From Lepturacanthus savala (lineage: Eukaryota > Chordata > Actinopteri > Scombriformes > Trichiuridae), in NCBI GenBank assembly GCA_030544235.1, contig CM060476.1:27878733-27942732 (forward strand): a DNA stretch of 64,000 nt, written 5' to 3'. Numbering within the stretch: position 1 is the first letter of the stretch; every line of letters starts with the position of its first letter. A program made the position numbers and the translations under genes. Of this stretch, positions 25,900-40,400 are shown piece by piece. The notes under the pieces are model-generated. The model searched no databases, was not told where the DNA came from, and saw only the letters and a program-made list of their open reading frames with translations.

Positions 25900-28800
25900 T
25901 GAATTTCTGATCCAAAACTATACCATTTCACATAAAGTAAAAGGTAAATGAGATTTTCTATAAAAATATTGTTCTGATTTAGGCTTACATAGCTTTTTGT
26001 CTTTTTGTTCTCTTCAGACCGAGAGAATGCATATGGAGCAATAAAAACTTTAAAACACAAACCACATGAAAACAATAGCTTTTCCAGGTGAATTTCTGAT
26101 CCAAAACTATACCATTTCACATAAAGTAAAAGGTAAATAAGATTTTCTGTAAAAATATTGTACTGATTTAGGCTTACATAGCTTTTTGTCTTTTTGTTCT
26201 CTTCAGACCGAGAGAATGCATATGGAGCAATAAAAACTTTAAAACACAAACCACATGAAAACAATAGCTTTTCCAGGTGAATTTCTGATCCAAAACTATA
26301 CCATTTCACATAAAGTAAAAGGTAAATAAGTTTTTCTATGAAAATATTGTACTGATTTAGGCCTATATAGCTTTTTGTCTTTTTGGGCTCTTCAGACCGA
26401 GAGAATGCATATGGAGCAATAAAAACTTTAAAACACAAACCACATGAAAACAATAGCTTTTCCAGGTGAATTTCTGATCCAAAACTATACCATTTCACAT
26501 AAAGTAAAAGGTAAATAAGTTTTTCTATAAAAATATTGTACTGATTTAGGCCTATATAGCTATTTGTCTTTTTGGGCTCTTCAGACCGAGAGAATGCCTA
26601 TGGAGCAATAAAAACTTTAAAACACAAACCACATGAAAACAATAGCTTTTCCAGGTGAATTTCTGATCCAAAACTATACCATTTCACATAAAGTAAAAGG
26701 TAAATAAGTTTTTCTATAAAAATATTGTACTGATTTAGGCCTATATAGCTTTTTGTCTTTTTGGGCTCTTCAGACCGAGAGAATGCATATGGAGCAATAA
26801 AAACTTTAAAACACAAACCACATGAAAACAATAGCTTTTCCAGGTGAATTTCTGATCCAAAACTATACCATTTTACATATAGTAAAAGGTAAATAAGATT
26901 TTCTGTAAAAATATTGTACTGATTTAGGCCTACATAGCTTTTGGTCTTTTTGTGCTCTTCCAACCGAGAGAATGCATATGGAGCAATAAAAACTTTAAAA
27001 CACAAACCACATGAAAACAATAGCTTTTCCAGGTGAATTTCTGATCCAAAACTGTACCATTTCACATAAAGTTAAAGGTAAATAAGATTTTCTATAAAAA
27101 TATTGTTCTGATTTAGGCTTATATAGCTTTTTGTCTTTTTGTGCTCTTCAGACCGAGAGAATGCATATGGAGCAATAAAAACTTTAAAACACAAACCACA
27201 TGAAAACAATAGCTTTTCCAGGTGAATTTCTGATCCAAAACTATACCATTTCACATAAAGTAAAAGTGAATAAGTTTTTCTACAAAAATATTGTACTGAT
27301 TTAGGCCTATATAACTTTTTGTCTTTTTGGGCTCTTCAGACCGAGAGAATGCATATGGAGCAATAAAAACTTTAAAACACAAACCACATGAAAACAATAG
27401 CTTTTCCAGGTGAATTTCTGATCCAAAACTATACCATTTCACATAAAGTAAAAGGTAAATGAGATTTTCTATAAAAATATTGTTCTGATTTAGGCTTACA
27501 TAGCTTTTTGTCTTTTTGTTCTCTTCAGACCGAGAGAATGCATATGGAGCAATAAAAACTTTAAAACACAAACCACATGAAAACAATAGCTTTTCCAGGT
27601 GAATTTCTGATCCAAAACTATACCATTTCACATAAAGTAAAAGGTAAATAAGATTTTCTGTAAAAATATTGTACTGATTTAGGCTTACATAGCTTTTTGT
27701 CTTTTTGTTCTCTTCAGACCGAGAGAATGCATATGGAGCAATAAAAACTTTAAAACACAAACCACATGAAAACAATAGCTTTTCCAGGTGAATTTCTGAT
27801 CCAAAACTATACCATTTCACATAAAGTAAAAGGTAAATAAGTTTTTCTATGAAAATATTGTACTGATTTAGGCCTATATAGCTTTTTGTCTTTTTGGGCT
27901 CTTCAGACCGAGAGAATGCATATGGAGCAATAAAAACTTTAAAACACAAACCACATGAAAACAATAGCTTTTCCAGGTGAATTTCTGATCCAAAACTATA
28001 CCATTTCACATAAAGTAAAAGGTAAATAAGTTTTTCTATAAAAATATTGTACTGATTTAGGCCTATATAGCTATTTGTCTTTTTGGGCTCTTCAGACCGA
28101 GAGAATGCCTATGGAGCAATAAAAACTTTAAAACACAAACCACATGAAAACAATAGCTTTTCCAGGTGAATTTCTGATCCAAAACTATACCATTTCACAT
28201 AAAGTAAAAGGTAAATAAGTTTTTCTATAAAAATATTGTACTGATTTAGGCCTATATAGCTTTTTGTCTTTTTGGGCTCTTCAGACCGAGAGAATGCATA
28301 TGGAGCAATAAAAACTTTAAAACACAAACCACATGAAAACAATAGCTTTTCCAGGTGAATTTCTGATCCAAAACTATACCATTTTACATATAGTAAAAGG
28401 TAAATAAGATTTTCTGTAAAAATATTGTACTGATTTAGGCCTACATAGCTTTTGGTCTTTTTGTGCTCTTCCAACCGAGAGAATGCATATGGAGCAATAA
28501 AAACTTTAAAACACAAACCACATGAAAACAATAGCTTTTCCAGGTGAATTTCTGATCCAAAACTGTACCATTTCACATAAAGTTAAAGGTAAATAAGATT
28601 TTCTATAAAAATATTGTTCTGATTTAGGCTTATATAGCTTTTTGTCTTTTTGTGCTCTTCAGACCGAGAGAATGCATATGGAGCAATAAAAACTTTAAAA
28701 CACAAACCACATGAAAACAATAGCTTTTCCAGGTGAATTTCTGATCCAAAACTATACCATTTCACATAAAGTAAAAGTGAATAAGTTTTTCTACAAAAAT

Positions 28801-28951
28801 ATTGTACTGATTTAGGCCTATATAACTTTTTGTCTTTTTGGGCTCTTCAGACCGAGAGAATGCATATGGAGCAATAAAAACTTTAAAACACAAACCACAT
28901 GAAAACAATAGCTTTTCCAGGTGAATTTCTGATCCAAAACTATACCATTTC
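25900..28951 (+). repeat. Two tandem copies of an 8-monomer (1,511-bp) HOR
   Basis: Markers recur with a shift of exactly 1,511 bp (8 x 189 minus 1). They are aaatgagatttt at about 25,946 and 27,457, agattttctgtaaaa at about 26,141 and 27,652, and the ctatttgtcttttt variant at 26,560 and 28,071. The missing base is the aaaagtgaataag deletion carried once per unit (near 27,263 and 28,774). Unit boundaries lie within about 100 bp of 25,900, 27,411 and 28,921. After about 28,951 the match stops, because a further pair of monomers resembling 25,560-25,930 is present instead. Confidence 0.85.
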
Positions 28952-30530
28952 ACATAAAGTAAAAGGTAAATAAGTTTTTCTATAAAAATATTGTACTGAT
29001 TTAGGCCTATATAGCTTTTTGTCTTTTTGGGCTCTTCAGACCGAGAGAATGCATATGGAGCAATAAAAACTTTAAAACACAAACCACATGAAAACAATAG
29101 CTTTTCCAGGTGAATTTCTGATCCAAAACTATACCATTTCACATAAAGTTAAAGGTAAATAAGATTTTCTATAAAAATATTGTTCTGATTTAGGCTTACA
29201 TAGCTTTTTGTCTTTTTGTGCTCTTCAGACCGAGAGAATGCATATGGAGCAATAAAAACTTTAAAACACAAACCACATGAAAACAATAGCTTTTCCAGGT
29301 GAATTTCTGATCCAAAACTATACCATTTCACATAAAGTAAAAGGTAAATGAGATTTTCTATAAAAATATTGTTCTGATTTAGGCTTACATAGCTTTTTGT
29401 CTTTTTGTTCTCTTCAGACCGAGAGAATGCATATGGAGCAATAAAAACTTTAAAACACAAACCACATGAAAACAATAGCTTTTCCAGGTGAATTTCTGAT
29501 CCAAAACTATACCATTTCACATAAAGTAAAAGGTAAATAAGTTTTTCTATGAAAATATTGTACTGATTTAGGCCTATATAGCTTTTTGTCTTTTTGGGCT
29601 CTTCAGACCGAGAGAATGCATATGGAGCAATAAAAACTTTAAAACACAAACCACATGAAAACAATAGCTTTTCCAGGTGAATTTCTGATCCAAAACTATA
29701 CCATTTCACATAAAGTAAAAGGTAAATAAGTTTTTCTATAAAAATATTGTACTGATTTAGGCCTATATAGCTTTTTGTCTTTTTGGGCTCTTCAGACCGA
29801 GAATGCATATGGAGCAATAAAAACTTTAAAACACAAACCACATGAAAACAATAGCTTTTCCAGGTGAATTTCTGATCCAAAACTATACCATTTCACATAA
29901 AGTAAAAGGTAAATAAGTTTTTCTATAAAAATATTGTACTGATTTAGGCCTATATAGCTTTTTGTCTTTTTGGGCTCTTCAGACCGAGAGAATGCATATG
30001 GAGCAATAAAAACTTTAAAACACAAACCACATGAAAACAATAGCTTTTCCAGGTGAATTTCTGATCCAAAACTATACCATTTCACATAAAGTAAAAGGTA
30101 AATAAGTTTTTCTATAAAAATATTGTACTGATTTAGGCCTATATAGCTTTTTGTCTTTTTGGGCTCTTCAGACCGAGAGAATGCATATGGAGCAATAAAA
30201 ACTTTAAAACACAAACCACATGAAAACAATAGCTTTTCCAGGTGAATTTCTGATCCAAAACTATACCATTTCACATAAAGTAAAAGGTAAATAAGTTTTT
30301 CTATGAAAATATTGTACTGATTTAGGCCTATATAGCTTTTTGTCTTTTTGGGCTCTTCAGACCGAGAGAATGCATATGGAGCAATAAAAACTTTAAAACA
30401 TAAACCACATGAAAACAATAGCTTTTCCAGGTGAATTTCTGATCCAAAACTATACCATTTTACATATAGTAAAAGGTAAATAAGATTTTCTGTAAAAATA
30501 TTGTACTGATTTAGGCCTACATAGCTTTTG
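28952..30530 (+). repeat. Short mixed tract leading into the 20-monomer repeat
   Basis: These are standard monomers, mostly of the ggcctatatag/gggctc subtype, with one ataaagttaaagg monomer (about 29,143) and one aaatgagatttt monomer (about 29,345). A two-base deletion turns gaccgagagaatg into gaccgagaatg near 29,800. The final monomers carry aaaacataaaccac (near 30,397) and the ggcctacatagcttttggtc subtype with ctatttg (near 30,520). No non-satellite sequence is present. Confidence 0.75.
29800..29803 (+). other. Two-base deletion marker, first of three
   Basis: gaccgagagaatg is shortened to gaccgagaatg here and again near 32,063 and 32,816. The last two lie 754 bp apart (4 monomers minus 2). 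All three shift the open frame on the - strand and give useful landmarks for HOR alignment. Confidence 0.8.
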
Positions 30531-33500
30531 GTCTATTTGTGCTCTTCCGACCGAGAGAATGCATATGGAGCAATAAAAACTTTAAAACACAAACCACATG
30601 AAAACAATAGCTTTTCCAGGTGAATTTCTGATCCAAAACTATACCATTTCACATAAAGTAAAAGGTAAATAAGTTTTTCTATGAAAATATTGTACTGATT
30701 TAGGCCTATATAGCTTTTTGTCTTTTTGTGCTCTTCCGACCGAGAGAATGCATATGGAGCAATAAAAATTTTAAAACACAAACCACATGAAAACAATAGC
30801 GTTTCCAGGTGAATTTCTGATCCAAAACTATACCTTTTCACATAAAGTTAAAGGTAAATAAGATTTTCTATAAAAATATTGTTCTGATTTAGGCTTACAT
30901 AGCCTTTTGTCTTTTTGTGCTCTTCAGACCGAGAGAATGCATATGGAGCAATAAAAACTTTAAAACACAAACCACATGAAAACAATAGCTTTTCCAGGTG
31001 AATTTCTGATCCAAAACTATGCCATTTCACATAAAGTAAAAGGTAAATAAGTTTTTCTATGAAAATATTGTACTGATTTAGGCCTATATAGCTTTTTGTC
31101 TTTTTGGGCTCTTCAGACCGAGAGAATGCATATGGAGCAATAAAAACTTTAAAACACAAACCACATGAAAACAATAGCTTTTCCAGGTGCATTTCTGATC
31201 CAAAACTATACCATTTTACATATAGTAAAAGGTAAATAAGATTTTCTGTAAAAATATTGTACTGATTAGGCCTACATAGCTTTTGGTCTATTTGTGCTCT
31301 TCCGACCGAGAGAATGCATATGGAGCAATAAAAACTTTAAAACACAAACCACATGAAAACAATAGCTTTTCCAGGTGAATTTCTGATCCAAAACTATACC
31401 ATTTCACATAAAGTAAAAGGTAAATAAGTTTTTCTATAAAAATATTGTACTGATTTAGGCCTACATAGCTTTTGGTCTATTTGTGCTCTTCCGACCGAGA
31501 GAATGCATATGGAGCAATAAAAACTTTAAAACACAAACCACATGAAAACAATAGCTTTTCCAGGTGAATTTCTCATCCAAAACTATACCATTTCACATAA
31601 AGTAAAAGGTAAATAAGTTTTTCTATAAAAATATTGTACTGATTTAGGCCTATATAGCTTTTTGTCTTTTTGGGCTCTTCAGACCGAGAGAATGCATATG
31701 GAGCAATAAAAACTTTAAAACACAAACCACATGAAAACAATAGCTTTTCCAGGTGAATTTCTGATCCAAAACTATACCATTTCACATAAAGTAAAAGGTA
31801 AATACGTTTTTCTATAAAAATATTGTACTGATTTAGGCCTATATAGCTTTTTGTCTTTTTGGGCTCTTCAGACCGAGAGAATGCATATGGAGCAATAAAA
31901 ACTTTAAAACACAAACCACATGAAAACAATAGCTTTTCCAGGTGAATTTCTGATCCAAAACTATACCATTTCACATACAGTAAAAGGTAAATAAGTTTTT
32001 CTATGAAAATATTGTACTGATTTAGGCCTATGTAGCTTTTTGTCTTTTTGGGCTCTTCAGACCGAGAATGCATATGGAGCAATAAAAACTTTAAAACACA
32101 AACCACATGAAAACAATAGCTTTTCCAGGTGAATTTCTGATCCAAAACTATACCATTTCACATAAAGTAAAAGGTAAATAAGTTTTTCTGTAAAAATATT
32201 GTACTGATTTAGGCCTATATAGCTTTTTGTCTTTTTGGGCTCTTCAGACCGAGAGAATGCATATGGAGCAATAAAAACTTTAAAACACAAACCACATGAA
32301 AACAATAGCTTTTCCAGGTGAATTTCTGATCCAAAACTATACCATTTCACATAAAGTAAAAGGTAAATAAGTTTTTCTATAAAAATATTGTACTGATTTA
32401 GGCCTATATAGCTTTTTGTCTTTTTGGGCTCTTCAGACCGAGAGAATGCATATGGAGCAATAAAAACTTTAAAACATAAACCACATGAAAACAATAGCTT
32501 TTCCAGGTGAATTTCTGATCCAAAACTATACCATTTCACATAAAGTAAAAGGTAAATAAGTTTTTCTATAAAAATATTGTACTGATTTAGGCCTATATAG
32601 CTTTTTGTCTTTTTGGGCTCTTCAGACCGAGAGAATGCATATGGAGCAATAAAAACTTTAAAACACAAACCACATGAAAACAATAGCTTTTCCAGGTGAA
32701 TTTCTGATCCAAAACTATACCATTTCACATACAGTAAAAGGTAAATAAGTTTTTCTATGAAAATATTGTACTGATTTAGGCCTATATAGCTTTTTGTCTT
32801 TTTGGGCTCTTCAGACCGAGAATGCATATGGAGCAATAAAAACTTTAAAACACAAACCACATGAAAACAATAGCTTTTCCAGGTGAATTTCTGATCCAAA
32901 ACTATACCATTTCACATAAAGTAAAAGGTAAATAAGTTTTTCTATAAAAATATTGTACTGATTTAGGCCTATATAGCTTTTTGTCTTTTTGGGCTCTTCA
33001 GACCGAGAGAATGCATATGGAGCAATAAAAACTTTAAAACACAAACCACATGAAAACAATAGCTTTTCCAGGTGAATTTCTGATCCAAAACTATACCATT
33101 TCACATAAAGTAAAAGGTAAATAAGTTTTTCTATAAAAATATTGTACTGATTTAGGCCTATATAGCTTTTTGTCTTTTTGGGCTCTTCAGACCGAGAGAA
33201 TGCATATGGAGCAATAAAAACTTTAAAACACAAACCACATGAAAACAATAGCTTTTCCAGGTGAATTTCTGATCCAAAACTATACCATTTCACATAAAGT
33301 AAAAGGTAAATAAGTTTTTCTATGAAAATATTGTACTGATTTAGGCCTATATAGCTTTTTGTCTTTTTGGGCTCTTCAGACCGAGAGAATGCATATGGAG
33401 CAATAAAAACTTTAAAACACAAACCACATGAAAACAATAGCTTTTCCAGGTGAATTTCTGATCCAAAACTATACCATTTCACATAAAGTAAAAGGTAAAT

Positions 33501-36500
33501 AAGTTTTTCTATGAAAATATTGTACTGATTTAGGCCTATATAGCTTTTTGTCTTTTTGTGCTCTTCAGACCGAGAGAATGCATATGGAGCAATAAAAACT
33601 TTAAAACACAAACCACATAAAAACAATAGCTTTTCCAGGTGAATTTCTGATCCAAAACTATACCATTTCATATAAAGTAAAAGTTAAATAAGTTTTTCTA
33701 TAAAAATATTGTACTGATTTAGGCCTATATAGCTTTTTGTCTTTTTGGGCTCTTCAGACCGAGAGAATGCATATGGAGCAATAAAAACTTTAAAACACAC
33801 ACCACATGAAAACAATAGCTTTTCCAGGTGAATTTCTGATCCAAAACTATACCATTTCACATAAAGTAAAAGGTAAATAAGTTTTTCTATAAAAATATTG
33901 TACTGATTTAGGCCTATATAGCTTTTTGTCTTTTTGGGCTCTTCAGACCGAGAGAATGCATATGGAGCAATAAAAACTTTAAAACACAAACCACATGAAA
34001 ACAATAGCTTTTCCAGGTGAATTTCTGATCCAAAACTATACCATTTCACATAAAGTTAAAGGTAAATAAGATTTTCTATAAAAATATTGTTCTGATTTAG
34101 GCTTACATAGCTTTTTGTCTTTTTGTGCTCTTCAGACCGAGAGAATTCATATGGAGCAATAAAAACTTTAAAACACAAACCACATGAAAACAATAGCTTT
34201 TCCAGGTGAATTTCTGATCCAAAACTATACCATTTCATATAAAGTAAAAGGTAAATAAGTTTTTCTATAAAAATATTGTACTGATTTAGGCCTATATAGC
34301 TTTTTGTCTTTTTGGGCTCTTCAGACCGAGAGAATGCATATGGAGCAATAAAAACTTTAAAACACACACCACATGAAAACAATAGCTTTTCCAGGTGAAT
34401 TTCTGATCCAAAACTATACCATTTCACATAAAGTAAAAGGTAAATAAGTTTTTCTATAAAAATATTGTACTGATTTAGGCCTATATAGCTTTTTGTCTTT
34501 TTGTGCTCTTCCGACCGAGAGAATGCATATGGAGCAATAAAAATTTTAAAACACAAACCACATGAAAACAATAGCGTTTCCAGGTGAATTTCTGATCCAA
34601 AACTATACCTTTTCACATAAAGTTAAAGGTAAATAAGATTTTCTATAAAAATATTGTTCTGATTTAGGCTTACATAGCCTTTTGTCTTTTTGTGCTCTTC
34701 AGACCGAGAGAATGCATATGGAGCAATAAAAACTTTAAAACACAAACCACATGAAAACAATAGCTTTTCCAGGTGAATTTCTGATCCAAAACTATACCAT
34801 TTCACATAAAGTAAAAGGTAAATAAGTTTTTCTATGAAAATATTGTACTGATTTAGGCCTATATAGCTTTTTGTCTTTTTGGGCTCTTCAGACCGAGAGA
34901 ATGCATATGGAGCAATAAAAACTTTAAAACACAAACCACATGAAAACAATAGCTTTTCCAGGTGCATTTCTGATCCAAAACTATACCATTTTACATATAG
35001 TAAAAGGTAAATAAGATTTTCTGTAAAAATATTGTACTGATTAGGCCTACATAGCTTTTGGTCTATTTGTGCTCTTCCGACCGAGAGAATGCATATGGAG
35101 CAATAAAAACTTTAAAACACAAACCACATGAAAACAATAGCTTTTCCAGGTGAATTTCTGATCCAAAACTATACCATTTCACATAAAGTAAAAGGTAAAT
35201 AAGATTTTCTGTAAAAATATTGTACTGATTTAGGCCTACATAGCTTTTGGTCTATTTGTGCTCTTCCGACCGAGAGAATGCATATGGAGCAATAAAAACT
35301 TTAAAACACAAACCACATGAAAACAATAGCTTTTCCAGGTGAATTTCTCATCCAAAACTATACCATTTCACATAAAGTAAAAGGTAAATAAGTTTTTCTA
35401 TAAAAATATTGTACTGATTTAGGCCTATATAGCTTTTTGTCTTTTTGGGCTCTTCAGACCGAGAGAATGCATATGGAGCAATAAAAACTTTAAAACACAA
35501 ACCACATGAAAACAATAGCTTTTCCAGGTGAATTTCTGATCCAAAACTATACCATTTCACATACAGTAAAAGGTAAATAAGTTTTTCTATGAAAATATTG
35601 TACTGATTTAGGCCTATATAGCTTTTTGTCTTTTTGGGCTCTTCAGACCGAGAGAATGCATATGGAGCAATAAAAACTTTAAAACACAAACCACATGAAA
35701 ACAATAGCTTTTCCAGGTGAATTTCTGATCCAAAACTATACCATTTCACATAAAGTTAAAGGTAAATAAGATTTTCTATAAAAATATTGTTCTGATTTAG
35801 GCTTACATAGCTTTTTGTCTTTTTGTGCTCTTCAGACCGAGAGAATGCATATGGAGCAATAAAAACTTTAAAACACAAACCACATGAAAACAATAGCTTT
35901 TCCAGGTGAATTTCTGATCCAAAACTGTACCATTTCACATAAAGTTAAAGGTAAATAAGATTTTCTATAAAAATATTGTTCTGATTTAGGCTTATATAGC
36001 TTTTTGTCTTTTTGTGCTCTTCAGACCGAGAGAATGCATATGGAGCAATAAAAACTTTAAAACACAAACCACATGAAAACAATAGCTTTTCCAGGTGAAT
36101 TTCTGATCCAAAACTATACCATTTCACATAAAGTAAAAGGTAAATAAGTTTTTCTATAAAAATATTGTACTGATTTAGGCCTATATAGCTTTTTGTCTTT
36201 TTGTGCTCTTCCGACCGAGAGAATGCATATGGAGCAATAAAAATTTTAAAACACAAACCACATGAAAACAATAGCGTTTCCAGGTGAATTTCTGATCCAA
36301 AACTATACCTTTTCACATAAAGTTAAAGGTAAATAAGATTTTCTATAAAAATATTGTTCTGATTTAGGCTTATATAGCTTTTTGTCTTTTTGTGCTCTTC
36401 AGACCGAGAGAATGCATATGGAGCAATAAAAACTTTAAAACACAAACCACATGAAAACAATAGCTTTTCCAGGTGAATTTCTGATCCAAAACTATACCAT

Positions 36501-37490
36501 TTCACATAAAGTAAAAGGTAAATAAGTTTTTCTATAAAAATATTGTACTGATTTAGGCCTATATAACTTTTTGTCTTTTTGGGCTCTTCAGATCGAGAGA
36601 ATGCATATGGAGCAATAAAAACTTTAAAACACAAACCACATGAAAACAATAGCTTTTCCAGGTGAATTTCTGATCCAAAACCATACCATTTCACATAAAG
36701 TAAAAGGTAAATAAGTTTTTCTATAAAAATATTGTACTGATTTATGCCTATATAGCTTTTTGTCTTTTTGGGCTCTTCAGACCGAGAGAATGCATATGGA
36801 GCAATAAAAACTTTAAAACACAAACCACATGAAAACAATAGCTTTTCCAGGTGAATTTCTGATCCAAAACTATACCATTTCACATAAAGTTAAAGGTAAA
36901 TAAGATTTTCTATAAAAATATTGTTCTGATTTAGGCTTACATAGCTTTTTGTCTTTTTGTGCTCTTCAGACCGAGAGAATGCATATGGAGCAATAAAAAC
37001 TTTAAAACACAAACCACATGAAAACAATAGCTTTTCCAGGTGAATTTCTGATCCAAAACTATACCATTTCATATAAAGTAAAAGGTAAATAAGTTTTTCT
37101 ATAAAAATATTGTACTGATTTAGGCCTATATAGCTTTTTGTCTTTTTGGGCTCTTCAGACCGAGAGAATGCATATGGAGCAATAAAAACTTTAAAACACA
37201 CACCACATGAAAACAATAGCTTTTCCAGGTGAATTTCTGATCCAAAACTATACCATTTCACATAAAGTAAAAGGTAAATAAGTTTTTCTATAAAAATATT
37301 GTACTGATTTAGGCCTATATGGCTTTTTGTCTTTTTGGGCTCTTCAGACCGAGAGAATGCATATGGAGCAATAAAAACTTTAAAACACAAACCACATGAA
37401 AACAATAGCTTTTCCAGGTGAATTTCTGATCCAAAACTATACCATTTTACATATAGTAAAAGGTAAATAAGATTTTCTGTAAAAATATTG
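30531..37490 (+). repeat. Region of a 20-monomer repeat (shift 3,775 bp) and sub-duplications
   Basis: About 30,755-31,700 matches 34,530-35,475 with a shift of 3,775 bp, which is 20 x 189 minus 5. Markers are atagcgtttcc (near 30,797 and 34,572), actgattaggcc with one T missing (31,261 and 35,036), and tttctcatcc (near 31,571 and 35,346). The 5-bp deficit equals one single-base deletion plus two two-base deletions (gaccgagaatg near 32,063 and 32,816). The atagcgtttcc monomer recurs a third time near 36,272, nine monomers later. A module with tttcatataaag and aaaacacacacc occurs near 33,668-33,800, 34,233-34,370 and 37,068-37,205. Confidence 0.8.
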
Positions 37491-40400
37491 TACTGATTTA
37501 GGCCTACATAGCTTTTGGTCTATTTGTGCTCTTCCGACCGAGAGAATGCATATGGAGCAATAAAAACTTTAAAACACAAACCACATGAAAACAATAGCTT
37601 TTCCAGGTGAATTTCTGATCCAAAACTATACCATTTCACATAAAGTAAAAGGTAAATAAGTTTTTCTATAAAAATATTGTACTGATTTAGGCCTATATAG
37701 CTTTTTGTCTTTTTGTGCTCTTCCAACCGAGAGAATGCATATGGAGCAATAAAAACTTTAAAACACAAACCACATGAAAACAATAGCTTTTCCAGGATAA
37801 TTTCTGATCCAAAACTATACCATTTCACATAAAGTTAAAGGTAAATAAGATTTTCTATAAAAATATTGTTCTGATTTAGGCTTACATAGCTTTTTGTCTT
37901 TTTGTGCTCTTCAGACCGAGAGAATGCATATGCAGCAATAAAAACTTTAAAACACAAACCACATGAAAACAATAGCTTTTCCAGGTGAATTTCTGATCCA
38001 AAACTATACCATTTCACATAAAGTAAAAGGTAAATAAGTTTTTCTATAAAAATATTGTACTGATTTAGGCCTATATAGCTTTTTGTCTATTTGGGCTCTT
38101 CAGACCGAGAGAATGCATATGGAGCAATAAAAACTTTAAAACACAAACCACATGAAAACAATAGCTTTTCCAGGTGAATTTCTGATCCAAAACTATACCA
38201 TTTCACATAAAGTAAAAGGTAAATAAGTTTTTCTATAAAAATATTGTACTGATTTAGGCCTATATAGCTTTTTGTCTTTTTGGGCTCTTCAGACCGAGAG
38301 AATGCATATGGAGCAATAAAAACTTTAAAACACAAACCACATGAAAACAATAGCTTTTCCAGGTGAATTTCTGATCCAAAACTATACCATTTCACATAAA
38401 GTAAAAGGTAAATAAGTTTTTCTATAAAAATATTGTTCTGATTTAGGCCTACATAGCTTTTGGTCTTTTTGTGCTCTTCCGACCGAGAGAATGCATATGG
38501 AGCAATAAAAACTTTAAAACACAAACCACATGAAAACAATAGCTTTTCCAGGATAATTTCTGATCCAAAACTATACCATTTCACATAAAGTTAAAGGTAA
38601 ATAAGATTTTCTATAAAAATATTGTTCTGATTTAGGCTTACATAGCTTTTTGTCTTTTTGTGCTCTTCAGACCGAGAGAATGCATATGCAGCAATAAAAA
38701 CTTTAAAACACAAACCACATGAAAACAATAGCTTTTCCAGGTGAATTTCTGATCCAAAACTATACCATTTCACATAAAGTAAAAGGTAAATAAGTTTTTC
38801 TATAAAAATATTGTACTGATTTAGGCCTATATAGCTTTTTGTCTATTTGGGCTCTTCAGACCGAGAGAATGCATATGGAGCAATAAAAACTTTAAAACAC
38901 AAACCACATGAAAACAATAGCTTTTCCAGGTGAATTTCTGATCCAAAACTATACCATTTCACATAAAGTAAAAGGTAAATAAGTTTTTCTATAAAAATAT
39001 TGTACTGATTTAGGCCTATATAGCTTTTTGTCTTTTTGGGCTCTTCAGACCGAGAGAATGCATATGGAGCAATAAAAACTTTAAAACACAAACCACATGA
39101 AAACAATAGCTTTTCCAGGTGAATTTCTGATCCAAAACTATACCATTTCACATAAAGTAAAAGGTAAATAAGTTTTTCTATGAAAATATTGTACTGATTT
39201 AGGCCTATATAGCTTTTTGTCTTTTTGTGCTCTTCCAACCGAGAGAATGCATATGGAGCAATAAAAACTTTAAAACACAAACCACATGAAAACAATAGCT
39301 TTTCCAGGTGAATTTCTGATCCAAAACTATACCATTTCACATAAAGTTAAAGGTAAATAAGATTTTCTATAAAAATATTGTTCTGATTTAGGCCTACATA
39401 GCTTTTGGTCTTTTTGTGCTCTTCCGACCGAGAGAATGCATATGGAGCAATAAAAACTTTAAAACACAAACCACATGAAAACAATAGCTTTTCCAGGTGA
39501 ATTTCTGATCCAAAACTATACCATTTTACATATAGTAAAAGGTAAATAAGATTTTCTGTAAAAATATTGTTCTGATTTAGGCTTACATAGCTTTTTGTTT
39601 TTTTGTTCTCTTCAGACCGAGAGAATGCATATGGAGCAATAAAAACTTTAAAACACAAACCACATGAAAACAATAGCTTTTCCAGGTGAATTTCTGATCC
39701 AAAACTATACCATTTCACATAAAGTAAAAGGTAAATAAGTTTTTCTATAAAAATATTGTACTGATTTAGGCCTATATAGCTTTTTGTCTTTTTGTGCTCT
39801 TCCAACCGAGAGAATGCATATGGAGCAATAAAAACTTTAAAACACAAACCACATGAAAACAATAGCTTTTCCAGGATAATTTCTGATCCAAAACTATACC
39901 ATTTCACATAAAGTTAAAGGTAAATAAGATTTTCTATAAAAATATTGTTCTGATTTAGGCTTACATAGCTTTTTGTCTTTTTGTGCTCTTCAGACCGAGA
40001 GAATGCATATGCAGCAATAAAAACTTTAAAACACAAACCACATGAAAACAATAGCTTTTCCAGGTGAATTTCTGATCCAAAACTATACCATTTCACATAA
40101 AGTAAAAGGTAAATAAGTTTTTCTATAAAAATATTGTACTGATTTAGGCCTATATAGCTTTTTGTCTATTTGGGCTCTTCAGACCGAGAGAATGCATATG
40201 GAGCAATAAAAACTTTAAAACACAAACCACATGAAAACAATAGCTTTTCCAGGTGAATTTCTGATCCAAAACTATACCATTTCACATAAAGTATAAGGTA
40301 AATAAGTTTTTCTATAAAAATATTGTACTGATTTAGGCCTATATAGCTTTTTGTCTTTTTGGGCTCTTCAGACCGAGAGAATGCATATGGAGCAATAAAA

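Noticed and set aside
29149..29880. Alternative protein starts of the MDQKFTWKSYCF type.
   Set aside because: These come from reading the same monomer in another frame up to a two-base deletion; there is no independent support.
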